Shown: positions 9,538 through 18,455, numbered from the stretch's first letter. The stretch: DNA of 64,000 nt from Solirubrobacter deserti (GCF_003344625.1 NZ_QPKJ02000005.1:1-64000), one strand, 5' to 3'. Made by a program: numbers and translations. Notes: generated by a model from the sequence alone, not told the origin.

Positions 9538-9552
9538 GGGGTCGGTTACCCC
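9538..9552 (-). terminator. Small hairpin at end of 75-aa gene
   Basis: GGGGT and ACCCC form a five-base stem around CGGTT, overlapping the stop codon of the 9546-9773 gene. It is short and has no T-run, so it is a weak terminator candidate lying between that gene and gltA. Confidence 0.3.
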
Positions 9553-9773
9553 GTGATGACGGACGTGTATGCCGTGACCGCGACGAGGATCACGGTCAGC
9601 AGGATGAGCCCGTTGCCGACGACCTTCGAGGGCGGGAACGTCGCGTGGCGGGCGATGCCCACGACCGACAGCAGGACCGCGAACGTCACCAGCACGCCCG
9701 CGGAGATGTAGAACGGCGCCTTGGAGACTTCCTCCTCCGCGACCTCGGCAGCGAACAGCACGGTGGCGAGCAT
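9546..9773 (-). CDS. Small two-TM membrane protein, 75 aa
   Basis: Two hydrophobic helices are visible (about residues 20-40, FYISAGVLVTFAVLLSVVGI, and 50-72, VVGNGLILLTVILVAVTAYT), joined by a short basic loop. The N-terminus is acidic (AAEVAEEEVSK). I recognise no family. It follows dcd by 11 bases in the same direction, so it is likely cotranscribed with it. Confidence 0.68.
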   Translation of the reverse strand: MLATVLFAAEVAEEEVSKAPFYISAGVLVTFAVLLSVVGIARHATFPPSKVVGNGLILLTVILVAVTAYTSVITG

Positions 9774-9784
9774 CGAGCGGGAAG

Positions 9785-10351
9785 CTACCGCATGTAGCGG
9801 CTCTCGGTCGCCGCCTCCTGGCCCTGGTAGTGCGAGCCCAGTTGGGGGGACCCGTACGGGACCTCCGCGGGCTTGTCCAGAGCCATGAACGACAGCTGCG
9901 CGATGAGCAACCCGGGATAGAGCTTGATCGGGACGCGCGTGAGGTTGTTGAGCTCGAGCGTGAGCGTGCCCTTCCAGCCCGGGTCGATGAACCCGGCCGT
10001 GGCGTGGACGATCAGCCCGAGCCGCCCGAGCGAGGACTTGCCCTCGATCCGCGCGACCACGTCGTCGGGCAGCTCAACCCACTCCTCGGTGCGCCCGAGG
10101 CAGAACTCGCCGGGGTGGATGACGAACCCCTCGTCCGGCGTGACCACGACCTCCTCGGTCAGGTTCGCGGCGGGGCCCTCACGCAGGTCGATCGTCGCGA
10201 CCTTGTGGTTGCTGAAGACCCGGAAGGAGTCGCCCAGGCGCAGATCGACGGACGCCGGCTGCACGAGCGACGGGTTCCACGGCTTGATGACGATCTGGCC
10301 GTCATCGACGAGACGGCGGATCGTGCCGTCGGAGAGGACGGACGCGGTCAC
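9785..10351 (-). CDS. dcd: dCTP deaminase
   Basis: The 188-residue protein is a trimeric dCTP deaminase (dUTPase-fold) that makes dUTP, or dUMP in the bifunctional form, for thymidylate supply. Diagnostic blocks are VLSDGTIRRLV, QPASVDLRLGDSFRVF, IEGKSSLGRLGL and HATAGFIDPGWKG with the catalytic Glu in TLELNN. The length is typical. The GTG at 10351 gives the conserved N-terminus, and TAGTCT lies eight bases upstream of it. Whether it is mono- or bifunctional cannot be settled by eye. Confidence 0.95.
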   Translation of the reverse strand: MTASVLSDGTIRRLVDDGQIVIKPWNPSLVQPASVDLRLGDSFRVFSNHKVATIDLREGPAANLTEEVVVTPDEGFVIHPGEFCLGRTEEWVELPDDVVARIEGKSSLGRLGLIVHATAGFIDPGWKGTLTLELNNLTRVPIKLYPGLLIAQLSFMALDKPAEVPYGSPQLGSHYQGQEAATESRYMR

Positions 10352-10359
10352 GGCGGGGA

Positions 10360-10365
10360 AGACTA
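10360..10365 (-). promoter_or_regulatory. Putative -10 hexamer of dcd (leaderless)
   Basis: TAGTCT on the minus strand ends eight bases before the dcd GTG. Its TAG is also the stop codon of the upstream 90-aa gene. Confidence 0.35.
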
Positions 10366-10635
10366 GTGATGTGGCGTTCGGGCGCGCCCGAACGCGGTGA
10401 CCGACCGCACGCGCGGCGGCGACGTGAGGCGGGCGCCGCAGGCCGGTCCGCCGCGGCGCGGGGGCCGCGGCCGGCGCGGACGATGCGGGTGCGGACGCCG
10501 CGGGACGGGGGTCCCGCCGTCGTTGGTGACGTCGTCCGTGTCCGTCGTCTGCTTGACCGCCCACCAGACGATGTAACAAGCGGCCGCGATCGGCAGCTTG
10601 AGGAAGACGAACAGGTAAAGCATCGCCCAGCCCAT
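10363..10635 (-). CDS. Small membrane protein with Pro/Arg-rich tail, 90 aa
   Basis: One N-terminal membrane helix (about residues 4-26, LYLFVFLKLPIAAACYIVWW) is followed by a short polar region and a long proline/arginine/histidine-rich tail that should be disordered and cytosolic. No family recognised. It lies just upstream of dcd on the same strand. Confidence 0.55.
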   Translation of the reverse strand: MGWAMLYLFVFLKLPIAAACYIVWWAVKQTTDTDDVTNDGGTPVPRRPHPHRPRRPRPPRRGGPACGARLTSPPRVRSVTAFGRARTPHH

Positions 10636-10699
10636 TCGCCCGTGGATGGTACGCCGATGCGCCCGCCGGGGAAGCGGGCGCGTCAGATATGGCGCAGCG

Positions 10700-11635
10700 C
10701 TACCCGCGCAGCGGCACGGGCGAGGCGTCGAACACCGTCACCCGCTGGAGCTCGGCGACGCGCTCGTTGACCTCCTCGGCCGTGAGCGTCTGCATGCGCT
10801 CGGTGCCGAAGGCCTCGACGTTGAAGGAGGCCAGCGCCGTGCCGTAGGCCATCGCGCGGCGCAGCAGCTCGTCCGTGATCTCCTCGTCGGCGTGCGCGGC
10901 CACGTAGCCGACGAAGCCGCCGGCGAAGGTGTCGCCCGCGCCGGTCGGATCCACGACGTCCGCCGTCGGATACGCGGGGATGCCGAAGACGCCGTCCTTG
11001 GTGTACATGTTCGCGCCGTACTCGCCGAACTTGACCACGACCACGCGCGGGCCCATCTCCATGATCTTCCGGGCCGCGCGGACCAGGTTCGGCTCGTCGG
11101 TGAGCTGCTTGGCCTCGCCGTCGTTGACGATCAGGCAGTCGACGCCCGCGATCGTCTTCACGAGCGACTCGCGCGCGATGTCGATCCAGAGGTTCATCGT
11201 GTCCAGCGCGACGAAGCGCGCGCCGGTGCACTGCTCGCGCACGGCCCGCTGCAGGTCCGGCTGGATGTTGGCCAGGAACAGGACGTCGGCGTCCTTGGAG
11301 GCCTGCGAGAGCTTCGGCTCGAAGGACTCGAAGACGTTCAGGTCCGTCTGGAGCGTGTGGCGGATGTTGACGTCGCGCTCGTAGCGGCCCGCCCAGAAGA
11401 ACGTCTTGCCGCCCGGCACGTGCTCGATGTCGTCCGTCACCACGCCGCGGTTGCGCAGCACGGCGTACTCCTCTTCGCTGAAGTCGTCGCCGACGGGCCC
11501 GACGACGCGGGTCTCGGCGAGGAACGAGGACGCGAGCGAGAAGTGCACGGCGGCGCCGCCCAGCAGGCGGTCGCGCTTGCCCGACTCGGTCTCGACGGCG
11601 TCAAAGGCAATGGATCCGACTACGGTGAGCGACAT
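10700..11635 (-). CDS. PfkB family carbohydrate/nucleoside kinase
   Basis: The 311-residue protein is a ribokinase-fold (PfkB) sugar kinase. It has the N-terminal VVGSIAFDAV strand, a GGAAVHFSLAS substrate loop, and the C-terminal anion-hole signature DPTGAGDTFAGGFVGY whose Asp is the catalytic base. The substrate (ribose, fructose phosphate or adenosine-like) is not clear. ATG 11635 gives the correct N-terminus; a TACCCT hexamer (11646-11651, minus strand) sits ten bases upstream. Divergent from the helicase gene with 39 bases between. Confidence 0.92.
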   Translation of the reverse strand: MSLTVVGSIAFDAVETESGKRDRLLGGAAVHFSLASSFLAETRVVGPVGDDFSEEEYAVLRNRGVVTDDIEHVPGGKTFFWAGRYERDVNIRHTLQTDLNVFESFEPKLSQASKDADVLFLANIQPDLQRAVREQCTGARFVALDTMNLWIDIARESLVKTIAGVDCLIVNDGEAKQLTDEPNLVRAARKIMEMGPRVVVVKFGEYGANMYTKDGVFGIPAYPTADVVDPTGAGDTFAGGFVGYVAAHADEEITDELLRRAMAYGTALASFNVEAFGTERMQTLTAEEVNERVAELQRVTVFDASPVPLRG

Positions 11636-11674
11636 AAGGCGCGTGAGGGTAGCCGCTAGCCTGCTGGAGCGAAA

Positions 11675-13084
11675 ATGACGACTTTTGCCGAGCTCGGGCT
11701 GTCCGAGCCGATCCTGCAGGCCCTCCAAGAGATCGGGTACGAATCTCCCAGCCCGATCCAGGAGCAGGCGATCCCCCCGCTCCTCGAAGGGCGGGACATG
11801 ATCGGTCAGGCGCAGACCGGCACGGGCAAGACCGCCGCGTTCGGGCTGCCGCTGATGGAGTTCGTGGACCCGTCCGAGGACGAGGTCCAGGCCATCGTCC
11901 TCACGCCGACGCGTGAGCTGTGCATCCAGGTCACCCAGGCGCTGCGGACCTACGGCGCCAAGAAGGGCATCGACCCCGTCGCCGTCTTCGGCGGCGCGCC
12001 GATCCGCACCCAGCAGGCGCAGTTGCGCGCCGGCGGGCAGGTCGTGGTCGGCACGGTCGGCCGCGTGCTGGACCTCATCAGCCGCCACTCGCTCGTGCTG
12101 CACTCCGCGCGCTACATCGTGCTCGACGAGGCCGACGAGATGCTCGACCTCGGCTTCCTCGAGGACGTCGAGAAGATCCTCAGCCTCGCCCCCGGCAGCC
12201 GCCAGACCGCGCTCTTCAGCGCGACGATGCCGAACGAGATCCGCAGCCTGGCCGAGCGTCACCTGTACGACCCGGTCACCGTCAAGGTCAAGGCCGCGAC
12301 GCTGACCATCGACACGGTCGAGCAGTTCTACCTCGAGACGCAGCCGAAGGAGAAGACGGACGCGCTCGCCCGCGTGCTCGAGGCCGAGCGTCCCGACCAG
12401 GCGATCGTCTTCGCGCGCACCAAGATCCGCACCGAGCAGCTCTTCCAGACGCTCAAGAACCGCGGGATGAACGTGCGCGCGCTGCACGGCGACATGAGCC
12501 AGGGCTCGCGCGACGGCGTGATGATCGCGTTCAAGAGCGGCCGCGTGCCGATCCTGGTCGCCACGGACGTCGCCGCCCGCGGCCTGGACATCTCCACGGT
12601 CACGCACGTCGTCAACTACGACGTGCCGACCTCCCCCGACGTCTACGTGCACCGCATCGGCCGCACGGGCCGCGTCGGCCGCTCCGGCCGCGCGATCACG
12701 TTCATCGAGCCGCGCCAGAAGCGCGACCTCGAGGCGATCGAGAACCATGCGTCGACGAAGATCGCGCCGTGGACCGAGGGCGCGCGCGTCGCGCCGACGC
12801 CCGCCTCCGAGCCGCGCCCGCGCCGCCACCAGAAGCCGCGCGACGCCGAGGCCGCCCCGAACGGCGCCGTCTATACGAAGCTGATCGCGACCGCCGGCCG
12901 CCACGAGGGCATCGAGGCCGCCGACCTGATCGCCGGCCTGACCGCAAGCGGCCTGGACGGCGAGGCGATCCGCAACGTCCGCATTCTCGAGCGCTTCGCG
13001 CTCGTCGAAGTGCCCGCCGGCTCCGCGCCGGAGGTCGTCTCCGTGCGTGGCCACCAGGTCGCGCTGGAGCCAATCCGAAACTAG
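11675..13084 (+). CDS. DEAD-box RNA helicase with DbpA-like RNA-binding tail
   Basis: The 469-residue protein carries a Q motif ([12 protein letters not shown]), Walker A AQTGTGKT (about 46-53), PTRELCIQV, a DEAD box in [15 protein letters not shown], and [11 protein letters not shown] in the second RecA domain. A basic linker ([11 protein letters not shown]) leads to a DbpA-type RNA-binding domain at about 395-465. This resembles CsdA/DeaD helicases that unwind rRNA or structured mRNA and often act in ribosome assembly or cold adaptation. It is followed 11 bases later by a cyclophilin gene. Confidence 0.94.
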   Translation: MTTFAELGLSEPILQALQEIGYESPSPIQEQAIPPLLEGRDMIGQAQTGTGKTAAFGLPLMEFVDPSEDEVQAIVLTPTRELCIQVTQALRTYGAKKGIDPVAVFGGAPIRTQQAQLRAGGQVVVGTVGRVLDLISRHSLVLHSARYIVLDEADEMLDLGFLEDVEKILSLAPGSRQTALFSATMPNEIRSLAERHLYDPVTVKVKAATLTIDTVEQFYLETQPKEKTDALARVLEAERPDQAIVFARTKIRTEQLFQTLKNRGMNVRALHGDMSQGSRDGVMIAFKSGRVPILVATDVAARGLDISTVTHVVNYDVPTSPDVYVHRIGRTGRVGRSGRAITFIEPRQKRDLEAIENHASTKIAPWTEGARVAPTPASEPRPRRHQKPRDAEAAPNGAVYTKLIATAGRHEGIEAADLIAGLTASGLDGEAIRNVRILERFALVEVPAGSAPEVVSVRGHQVALEPIRN

Positions 13085-13095
13085 GGAGGCCCGCC

Positions 13096-13554
13096 ATGTC
13101 CGTGGCGACCATGTCGACCAATCACGGCGACATCACGATCGAGCTGTTCGACGCCGATGCTCCGAAGACGGTCCAGAACTTCAAGGACCTCGCGAACAAG
13201 GGCTTCTACGACGGCCTCTCGTTCCACCGGATCATCAAGGACTTCATGATCCAGGGCGGCTGCCCGCAGGGCACCGGCACCGGTGGTCCGGGCTACACGT
13301 TCGAGGACGAGATCAACCAGCACAAGCTGGTCCGCGGCTCGCTGGCGATGGCCAACGCCGGCCCGAACACCAATGGCTCGCAGTTCTTCATCGTCACGCT
13401 CGACGCCACCCCGTGGCTCGACGGCAAGCACACCAACTTCGGCCAGGTGACGGACGGCATGGACGTCGTCGACAAGCTCGAGAACCTGCCGACGGGTCCC
13501 GGCGACAAGCCGCGCGAGGACGCCCGCATCGAGAAGCTGACGATCACCGAGTAG
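13096..13554 (+). CDS. Peptidyl-prolyl cis-trans isomerase, cyclophilin type
   Basis: The 152-residue protein is a minimal cytosolic cyclophilin. The active-site blocks [13 protein letters not shown] and [10 protein letters not shown] are present, with [17 protein letters not shown] completing the fold. It would assist protein folding by isomerising proline bonds. ATG 13096 follows a GGGAGG Shine-Dalgarno and the helicase stop is 11 bases upstream, so the two genes form an operon that ends at a hairpin at 13571. Confidence 0.96.
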   Translation: MSVATMSTNHGDITIELFDADAPKTVQNFKDLANKGFYDGLSFHRIIKDFMIQGGCPQGTGTGGPGYTFEDEINQHKLVRGSLAMANAGPNTNGSQFFIVTLDATPWLDGKHTNFGQVTDGMDVVDKLENLPTGPGDKPREDARIEKLTITE

Positions 13555-13570
13555 CTCGCGGGTGACGCAC

Positions 13571-13597
13571 GTGGGCGGTCCTGTGAGGAACGCCCAC
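13571..13597 (+). terminator. Hairpin terminator after helicase-cyclophilin operon
   Basis: A near-perfect hairpin: GTGGGCG pairs with CGCCCAC, one G/A mismatch follows, then TCCT pairs with AGGA around a GTG loop. There is no U-tract, as is common in high-GC actinobacteria. It sits 17 bases after the cyclophilin stop. Confidence 0.65.
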
Positions 13598-13651
13598 AGG
13601 CGCCCGTATGTCGAGCCGATGATCCGGCAGAGCTTCACGGTGCAGGTCCGC

Positions 13652-13670
13652 GGCTGAGCTAGGCTCAGCC
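13652..13670. promoter_or_regulatory. Perfect dyad abutting the aldehyde dehydrogenase start
   Basis: GGCTGAGC, TAG, GCTCAGCC is a perfect inverted repeat of eight-base arms ending one base before the ATG at 13672. Its centre contains TAGGCT (13660-13665), six bases before the ATG, which fits a leaderless -10. An operator covering the core promoter is the likely reading. Confidence 0.5.
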
Positions 13671-13671
13671 C

Positions 13672-15168
13672 ATGGCGACCATCCCTGTCGAGAACCCGGC
13701 GACCGGCGCCACCATTCGTGAGGTGCCGGTCACGCCGCCGGAGGACGTCGCGGCGGTCGTCGAGCGCGCGCGCCAGGCCCAGCCCGCCTGGGAGGCGCTG
13801 GGCTATGCGGGCCGCGGCCAGATCCTAAAGCGGGCGCAGCAGTGGCTGCTCCAGCACGCGGACGAGGTCGCGGACACGATCGTGGCCGAGACGGGCAAGG
13901 CGCGCGAGGACGCCCTGCTCGTGGAGATCGCCTACGGCGTCAACGCCCTCGGCTTTTGGCCGGCCAAAGCGCCGAAATGGCTTGCGGATGAACGAGTCCG
14001 CACGACGAACCCGCTCGTCCTGGGGCGCCGGATGGTCGTCCGCTACCGCCCTGTCGGCGTCGTCGGCGTGATCGGCCCCTGGAACTACCCGCTCGTCAAC
14101 AGCGTCGGGGACGCCATCCCAGCGCTCGCCGCGGGGAACGCCGTCGTCGTCAAGCCATCCGAGGTGACGCCGCTGACGTCCCTCTTGTTCGAACGTGGAC
14201 TGCATGAATGTGGCCTTCCTGAGGGGGTCTTCCAGGTCGCGGTCGGCACCGGTGAGACCGGGGCCGTCCTGATCGACCACGTCGACATGGTGATGTTCAC
14301 GGGCTCCACGCGCACCGGGCGAAAGGTCATGGAGCGCGCCGCCCAGACCCTCACGCCCGTCTCGCTCGAGCTCGGCGGCAAGGACCCCATGATCGTCCTT
14401 GCCGACGCGGACCTGGACCGCGCCGCCAACGCCGCGGTCTACTACTCGATGCAGAACGGCGGCCAGACGTGCATCTCGATCGAGCGCGTCTACGTGGAGG
14501 CTCCCGTCTACGACCAGTTCGTGGCCAAGGTGACGGAGAAGACCAAGGCTCTGCGTCAGGGCCCACCCGACGGTCCGGGCTCGGTCGACGTGGGCGCGAT
14601 GACGTTCCCACCGCAGCTCGAGATCGTCGAGCAGCACGTCCAGCAGGCCCGGGACGCGGGCGCGCGCGTGCTCACCGGCGGGCATCGCCGCGCCGGCGCG
14701 GGCCGGTTCTTCCAGCCCACGATCATCGCGGACGCCGACCACTCGATGACGGCGATGCGCGAGGAGACGTTCGGCCCGACGCTGCCCATCATGCGCGTCC
14801 AGGACGCCGACGAGGCGGTGCGCCAGGCCAACGACTCGCCCTACGGGCTGGGCGCAGCGGTCTTCACCAAGGACGTCGCCAAAGGCGAGCGGCTCGCCCG
14901 CCGGATCGAAGCGGGCGCCGTCTGCGTCAACGACGCCGCGGTCAACTACCTCGCCCTCGAACTGCCGATGGGGGGCTGGAAAGCGTCGGGCCTGGGCGTG
15001 CGCCACGGCCCGGCGGGCCTGCGCAAGTACACACGGCAGCAGGCCGTGATGACGTACCGCCTGCCGCTGAAACGGGAGCTCCACTTCTTCCCCTACAACG
15101 CGCGGGTCACCGGGCTGATCACGCGGGGCCTCAAGCTCTTCTTCGGCCGCGGCTCACGCCGCGTTTGA
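13672..15168 (+). CDS. Aldehyde dehydrogenase
   Basis: The 498-residue NAD(P)-dependent enzyme oxidises an aldehyde to its acid. The ALDH residues are all there: Asn138 in GPWNYP, Glu233 in SLELGGKDP and nucleophile Cys267 in GGQTCIS, with ETFGP later on. The tail (residues about 465-498, ITRGLKLFFGRGSRRV) is longer than usual, hydrophobic then basic, like the membrane-associating tail of class 3 fatty aldehyde dehydrogenases; that reading is inferred. The start abuts a perfect dyad. Its 3' end overlaps the sigma factor gene by 15 bases. Confidence 0.93.
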   Translation: MATIPVENPATGATIREVPVTPPEDVAAVVERARQAQPAWEALGYAGRGQILKRAQQWLLQHADEVADTIVAETGKAREDALLVEIAYGVNALGFWPAKAPKWLADERVRTTNPLVLGRRMVVRYRPVGVVGVIGPWNYPLVNSVGDAIPALAAGNAVVVKPSEVTPLTSLLFERGLHECGLPEGVFQVAVGTGETGAVLIDHVDMVMFTGSTRTGRKVMERAAQTLTPVSLELGGKDPMIVLADADLDRAANAAVYYSMQNGGQTCISIERVYVEAPVYDQFVAKVTEKTKALRQGPPDGPGSVDVGAMTFPPQLEIVEQHVQQARDAGARVLTGGHRRAGAGRFFQPTIIADADHSMTAMREETFGPTLPIMRVQDADEAVRQANDSPYGLGAAVFTKDVAKGERLARRIEAGAVCVNDAAVNYLALELPMGGWKASGLGVRHGPAGLRKYTRQQAVMTYRLPLKRELHFFPYNARVTGLITRGLKLFFGRGSRRV

Positions 15169-15849
15169 GGTCGGGGCCCAGCCGGACTGCGTGAGCTCGT
15201 CACGCAGGCGCCGGCGGGCGCGGTGCTGGAGCGCGTGGACGGCGTCGATGGAGCGGCCCAGCCGCTCGGCCACCTCGCCCGGCGTGAGGCCGGCGATCAG
15301 CCGCAGCAGCATCACCTGCCGCTGATCCTCGGGCAGCGCGGCCAGCGCGCTCTTGAGCGCGTCGAGCCGCTCGGTCGCGTGCAGCTCGGCCGTCGCGCCG
15401 GTCGCGTGCACCTCGGCCAGTGGCACTGAACGCTGCGCTCGAAGGTGATCGAGCGCAGCGTTCCGTGCGACTCGCAACAGCCAGGCCGCGAAGGGGGTGG
15501 CGCCCGCCCGGTAATGGGAAAGCGCCCGCGGGAGGCGTGCGAAGACCTCGCTCGTCAGGTCCTCGGCGTCGTGCTCGTCGCGCACGATCGCGAGGACGTA
15601 CCCGAACACGTTGTCCGCGTACAGCAGGTACAGCAGGCGCAGCGCGTCATCCTCGCCGGCGCGGGCGCGCTCGGCCGCGGCGGCGACCAGCGCCTCCGCG
15701 TGGAGCGACGTATCGAGGTGACGACGGCGCCGGTATCCCGAGCGCGCCGCCGTCGCCTCCAAGCGATCCGCCGCACGGCGCACCGCCACCTGTCCCGTTC
15801 CCTGGAGAATGAGCGACCTTGCCCTTGTCCGAAATGCTTCCCCCGCCAT
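15154..15849 (-). CDS. RNA polymerase sigma-70 family factor (ECF-like)
   Basis: The 231-residue protein shows sigma region 2 (YADNVFGYVLAIVRDEHDAEDLTSEVF, which I split here as region 2.1-2.2) and region 4 (LPEDQRQVMLLRLIAGL then a helix-turn-helix PGEVAERLGRSIDAV). Regions 1 and 3 are missing, as in ECF factors. A basic N-terminal extension of about 60 residues precedes region 2. No anti-sigma gene is adjacent. ATG 15849 is my choice; an in-frame ATG at 15903 adds 18 residues and neither has a clear Shine-Dalgarno. A short hairpin CTTGAC/GTCAAG lies at 15850-15866. Confidence 0.85.
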   Translation of the reverse strand: MAGEAFRTRARSLILQGTGQVAVRRAADRLEATAARSGYRRRRHLDTSLHAEALVAAAAERARAGEDDALRLLYLLYADNVFGYVLAIVRDEHDAEDLTSEVFARLPRALSHYRAGATPFAAWLLRVARNAALDHLRAQRSVPLAEVHATGATAELHATERLDALKSALAALPEDQRQVMLLRLIAGLTPGEVAERLGRSIDAVHALQHRARRRLRDELTQSGWAPTSNAA

Positions 15850-15928
15850 CCTTGACGGGAGGTCAAGCGTTCCACCGCGGACGCTCCAGTGAAAGACGAA
15901 CATGCGTCCACTGGACGGAGGTAGCGGT

Positions 15929-16969
15929 TCAGCCCAGGGCGGTACTGCGCGCCCGCTCGGCGATCTCCGGCACGCCCTCCTTCAGGCGGTCGAAGAACGC
16001 GTCCTCGGTGGTGCCGGCGAGTCGCCGTTTATAGCTTCCTTCCAGGAAGATCGCCGACTTCCAGAGGGCCAGCGTGGTGTACCAGCGCAGGTCCCGCATC
16101 GACCGCCCGGAGCGCTCCTCGTAGCGGGCCACGAGGGCGTCTCGGGTGGGGAAGCCGGGGGTCCGTGTGACGGTGGTCAGGGAGGCGATCGTGCTCTGCG
16201 GATCCCCCTCTTGCGCCCAGGTCGCGAGCAGGTAGCCCACGTCGGCCAGGGGGTCGCCGATCGTCGCCAGCTCCCAGTCGAAGATCGCGCTCAGGCGCCC
16301 GCCGGTGAACATCACGTTCCCGAGCCGGTAGTCGCCGTGGACGATCGTCGCGGGCCCGGATTCGGGGAGCTGCTCGCCCAGCCAGGCCGTGACCTCGTCC
16401 AGCGCCGCGATCTCGCGCGTCGCGTTGTGCTCCCACAGCCCCGTGAAGCGGCGCACCTGGCGTTGCAGGTAGCCCGTCGGCTTGCCGAAGCCCTCCAGGC
16501 CGCACGCCTGCCAGTCCGTGGCGTGGACCTCGACGAGCGCGTCCACGAGCTCGGCCGCCACGCCGGCCGGTGTGGCGCCGTCGGGGAGTGTGGCGTTGAT
16601 CACGGTTCCGTGCACGCGTTCCATCACGTAGAACGGCGCGCCGATCACCGCCTCGTCGTCGCAGGTGGCGACGACCTTCGGCACCCGCACCGCCGTGGGC
16701 TCGAGCGCGCGCAACAGCCGTGCCTCGCGCAGGACGTCGTGCGCGGAAGGCGGGAGCGGCGGGCGCGGCGGGCGCCGCAGCACCCAAACTCCGCCACGCC
16801 GGGCGACCAGGTACGTCACGTTGGAGTGCCCGTCTCCGACCGGCTGAGCCGTGATCTCTCCCGTTCCCAGCCCGTGTTCGTCCAGGAAGCGCTCGAGCGG
16901 CCGCAGCACCAGCAGCGGTGGTTGATCGAGTGCGCTCGCCTCTTCCGGGGTAGCAACGATCGCGGTCAC
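15929..16969 (-). CDS. APH-family phosphotransferase (ACAD10/11-like)
   Basis: The 346-residue protein has the kinase-like fold of aminoglycoside phosphotransferases: the catalytic loop VHGDYRLGNVMF and the metal site IFDWELATIGDP. The overall pattern (RRPPRPPLPPSAHDVLREAR, GYLQRQVRRF) matches the acyl-CoA-dehydrogenase-associated branch, which is thought to phosphorylate hydroxyacyl-type substrates rather than give drug resistance. It starts with GTG, eight bases downstream of TACGCT (minus strand). The sigma factor gene follows in the same direction. Confidence 0.88.
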   Translation of the reverse strand: MTAIVATPEEASALDQPPLLVLRPLERFLDEHGLGTGEITAQPVGDGHSNVTYLVARRGGVWVLRRPPRPPLPPSAHDVLREARLLRALEPTAVRVPKVVATCDDEAVIGAPFYVMERVHGTVINATLPDGATPAGVAAELVDALVEVHATDWQACGLEGFGKPTGYLQRQVRRFTGLWEHNATREIAALDEVTAWLGEQLPESGPATIVHGDYRLGNVMFTGGRLSAIFDWELATIGDPLADVGYLLATWAQEGDPQSTIASLTTVTRTPGFPTRDALVARYEERSGRSMRDLRWYTTLALWKSAIFLEGSYKRRLAGTTEDAFFDRLKEGVPEIAERARSTALG

Positions 16970-16977
16970 GCTTATGC

Positions 16978-16983
16978 AGCGTA
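16978..16983 (-). promoter_or_regulatory. Putative -10 hexamer of phosphotransferase gene
   Basis: TACGCT on the minus strand ends eight bases before the GTG at 16969, with no Shine-Dalgarno, so a leaderless start is likely. Confidence 0.4.
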
Positions 16984-16988
16984 AACCG

Positions 16989-17013
16989 CAACCCGCTCAC
17001 ATACAGCGGGTTG
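16989..17013. promoter_or_regulatory. Perfect nine-base inverted repeat between divergent genes
   Basis: CAACCCGCT and AGCGGGTTG flank a seven-base spacer. It lies just upstream of the phosphotransferase -10 hexamer, in the gap between two divergent genes, the position of a repressor or activator site. It could instead be a hairpin in a leader. Confidence 0.45.
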
Positions 17014-17066
17014 GAAGTACCAGAGCCGACCGCTCCTCCCTCTGCGTCGGCGCTCCCCCACCCCTG

Positions 17067-18455
17067 ATGCGACGACTTCTCCTGACGTTCCCGCTCATCG
17101 CGCTGTGCGCGTGGGCTCCGCCCGCCGGCGCCTCCTCGCGCCAGGTCACGACCTTCGAGGCGCCGCGCGAGCTGCTCTCGGGCTCTACGCGCGCCACCAC
17201 GCTCGATCAGATCAGCCAGTTCGGCGTCAAGCGCGTGCGCCAGCTCGTGTACTGGCGCGACATCGCGCCCGAGCCCGACAGCAAGACCAAGCCCGCCGGC
17301 TTCGACGCGAGCAACCCCGACAGCTATCCGGCGAACAAGTGGGACAACCTCGACGGCCTGGTCGCGGCCGCGCGCGAGCGCAAGATCGATGTCACGCTCA
17401 CGCTCACCGGACCCGTCCCGAGGTGGGCGACCAAGGGCAAGCGCGACAACTACACCGATCCGCTGCCGGCGGAGTTCGGGGCCTTCGCGACCGCGATCGG
17501 CCGCCGCTACGGCGACGCCGTCAACCTGTGGTCGGTCTGGAACGAGCCGAACCAGCCGCAGTTCCTGCGCCCGCAGTTCAAGAGCGGCAAGGCCTACTCG
17601 CCGAAGCTCTACCGCAAGCTCTACCAGGCGGCGGAGAGGGGGCTGCGCTCGACGCCGGCCAACGCGAAGGACACGCTGCTGATCGCCGAGACGTCGCCGC
17701 GCGGGAACTCGAACATCGTCGCGCCGCTCGCGTTCCTGCGCGGGATGCTGTGCCTGGACTCCAAGTACCGCAAGTCCAAGTCGTGCGGGAAGCTCGAGCC
17801 GGGCGGCTACGCGCACCACGCGTACACGACGAGCGCGGGGCCGCGCTGGGTGCCCCAGAACGCCGACGACGTGACGATCGGCGTGCTGCCGCGGCTGGTG
17901 ACCGCGCTGGACAAGGCCGCGCGCGCGGGCGCGCTCCCCAAGCACCTGCCGATCCACCTGACCGAGTTCGGCATCCAGACCGAGCCGGACAAGATCAGCG
18001 GCGTCTCGCTCGAGCGCCAGGCCGCGTACCTCGCCGTCTCCGAGCACATCGCCTACGTGAACCCGCGGGTCGCCGCGTTCTCCCAGTACCTGATGAGCGA
18101 CGACCCGCCGCGCTCGAGCGGCTACCGCTACGGCGGGTTCGAGAGCGGGCTCAAGAGCGCCGACGGCAAGGAGAAGCCCGCGTTCAACGGCTTCCGGCTG
18201 CCGCTCGCGGTCGAGGCGTACGGCAACCAGGACGTGCTGTGGGGGCTCGTGCGCCCGCAGCGGGCGGTGAGCAAGGTGACGATCGAGCGCCGGATCACGG
18301 GTTACAAGACCTGGCGGGTGCTCAAGACGATCGACACGACGGCGTCCGGCGTGTACGCGCTCAAGACGCCCCGCAAGAAGGGCCAGCACTACCGCGTGAA
18401 GTGGACGTCCCCGAGCGGGACGACCTACACCGGTCCTTCGGTTCGCAGCTATTAG
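17067..18455 (+). CDS. Secreted clan GH-A-like glycoside hydrolase
   Basis: The 462-residue protein has a Sec signal peptide (to about Ala22) and a TIM-barrel hydrolase pattern. The likely acid/base is Glu160 in WSVWNEPN and the likely nucleophile Glu300 in IHLTEFG. A beta-rich C-terminal domain (about 370-462) follows. Substrate is unknown; similar folds attack beta-linked polysaccharides. A clear paralogue lies at 53366-54508, sharing TGPxPRWAT, the WNEPN motif, DDVTIG and HLTEF. No operon partner; the operator-like repeat at 16989 lies upstream. ATG 17067 gives the signal peptide. Confidence 0.8.
   Translation: MRRLLLTFPLIALCAWAPPAGASSRQVTTFEAPRELLSGSTRATTLDQISQFGVKRVRQLVYWRDIAPEPDSKTKPAGFDASNPDSYPANKWDNLDGLVAAARERKIDVTLTLTGPVPRWATKGKRDNYTDPLPAEFGAFATAIGRRYGDAVNLWSVWNEPNQPQFLRPQFKSGKAYSPKLYRKLYQAAERGLRSTPANAKDTLLIAETSPRGNSNIVAPLAFLRGMLCLDSKYRKSKSCGKLEPGGYAHHAYTTSAGPRWVPQNADDVTIGVLPRLVTALDKAARAGALPKHLPIHLTEFGIQTEPDKISGVSLERQAAYLAVSEHIAYVNPRVAAFSQYLMSDDPPRSSGYRYGGFESGLKSADGKEKPAFNGFRLPLAVEAYGNQDVLWGLVRPQRAVSKVTIERRITGYKTWRVLKTIDTTASGVYALKTPRKKGQHYRVKWTSPSGTTYTGPSVRSY

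Noticed and set aside
15850..15866. CTTGAC/GTCAAG hairpin before the sigma factor start as an anti-sigma or operator site
   Set aside because: Six-base arms in the uncertain start region; no matching site elsewhere and the start itself is ambiguous.
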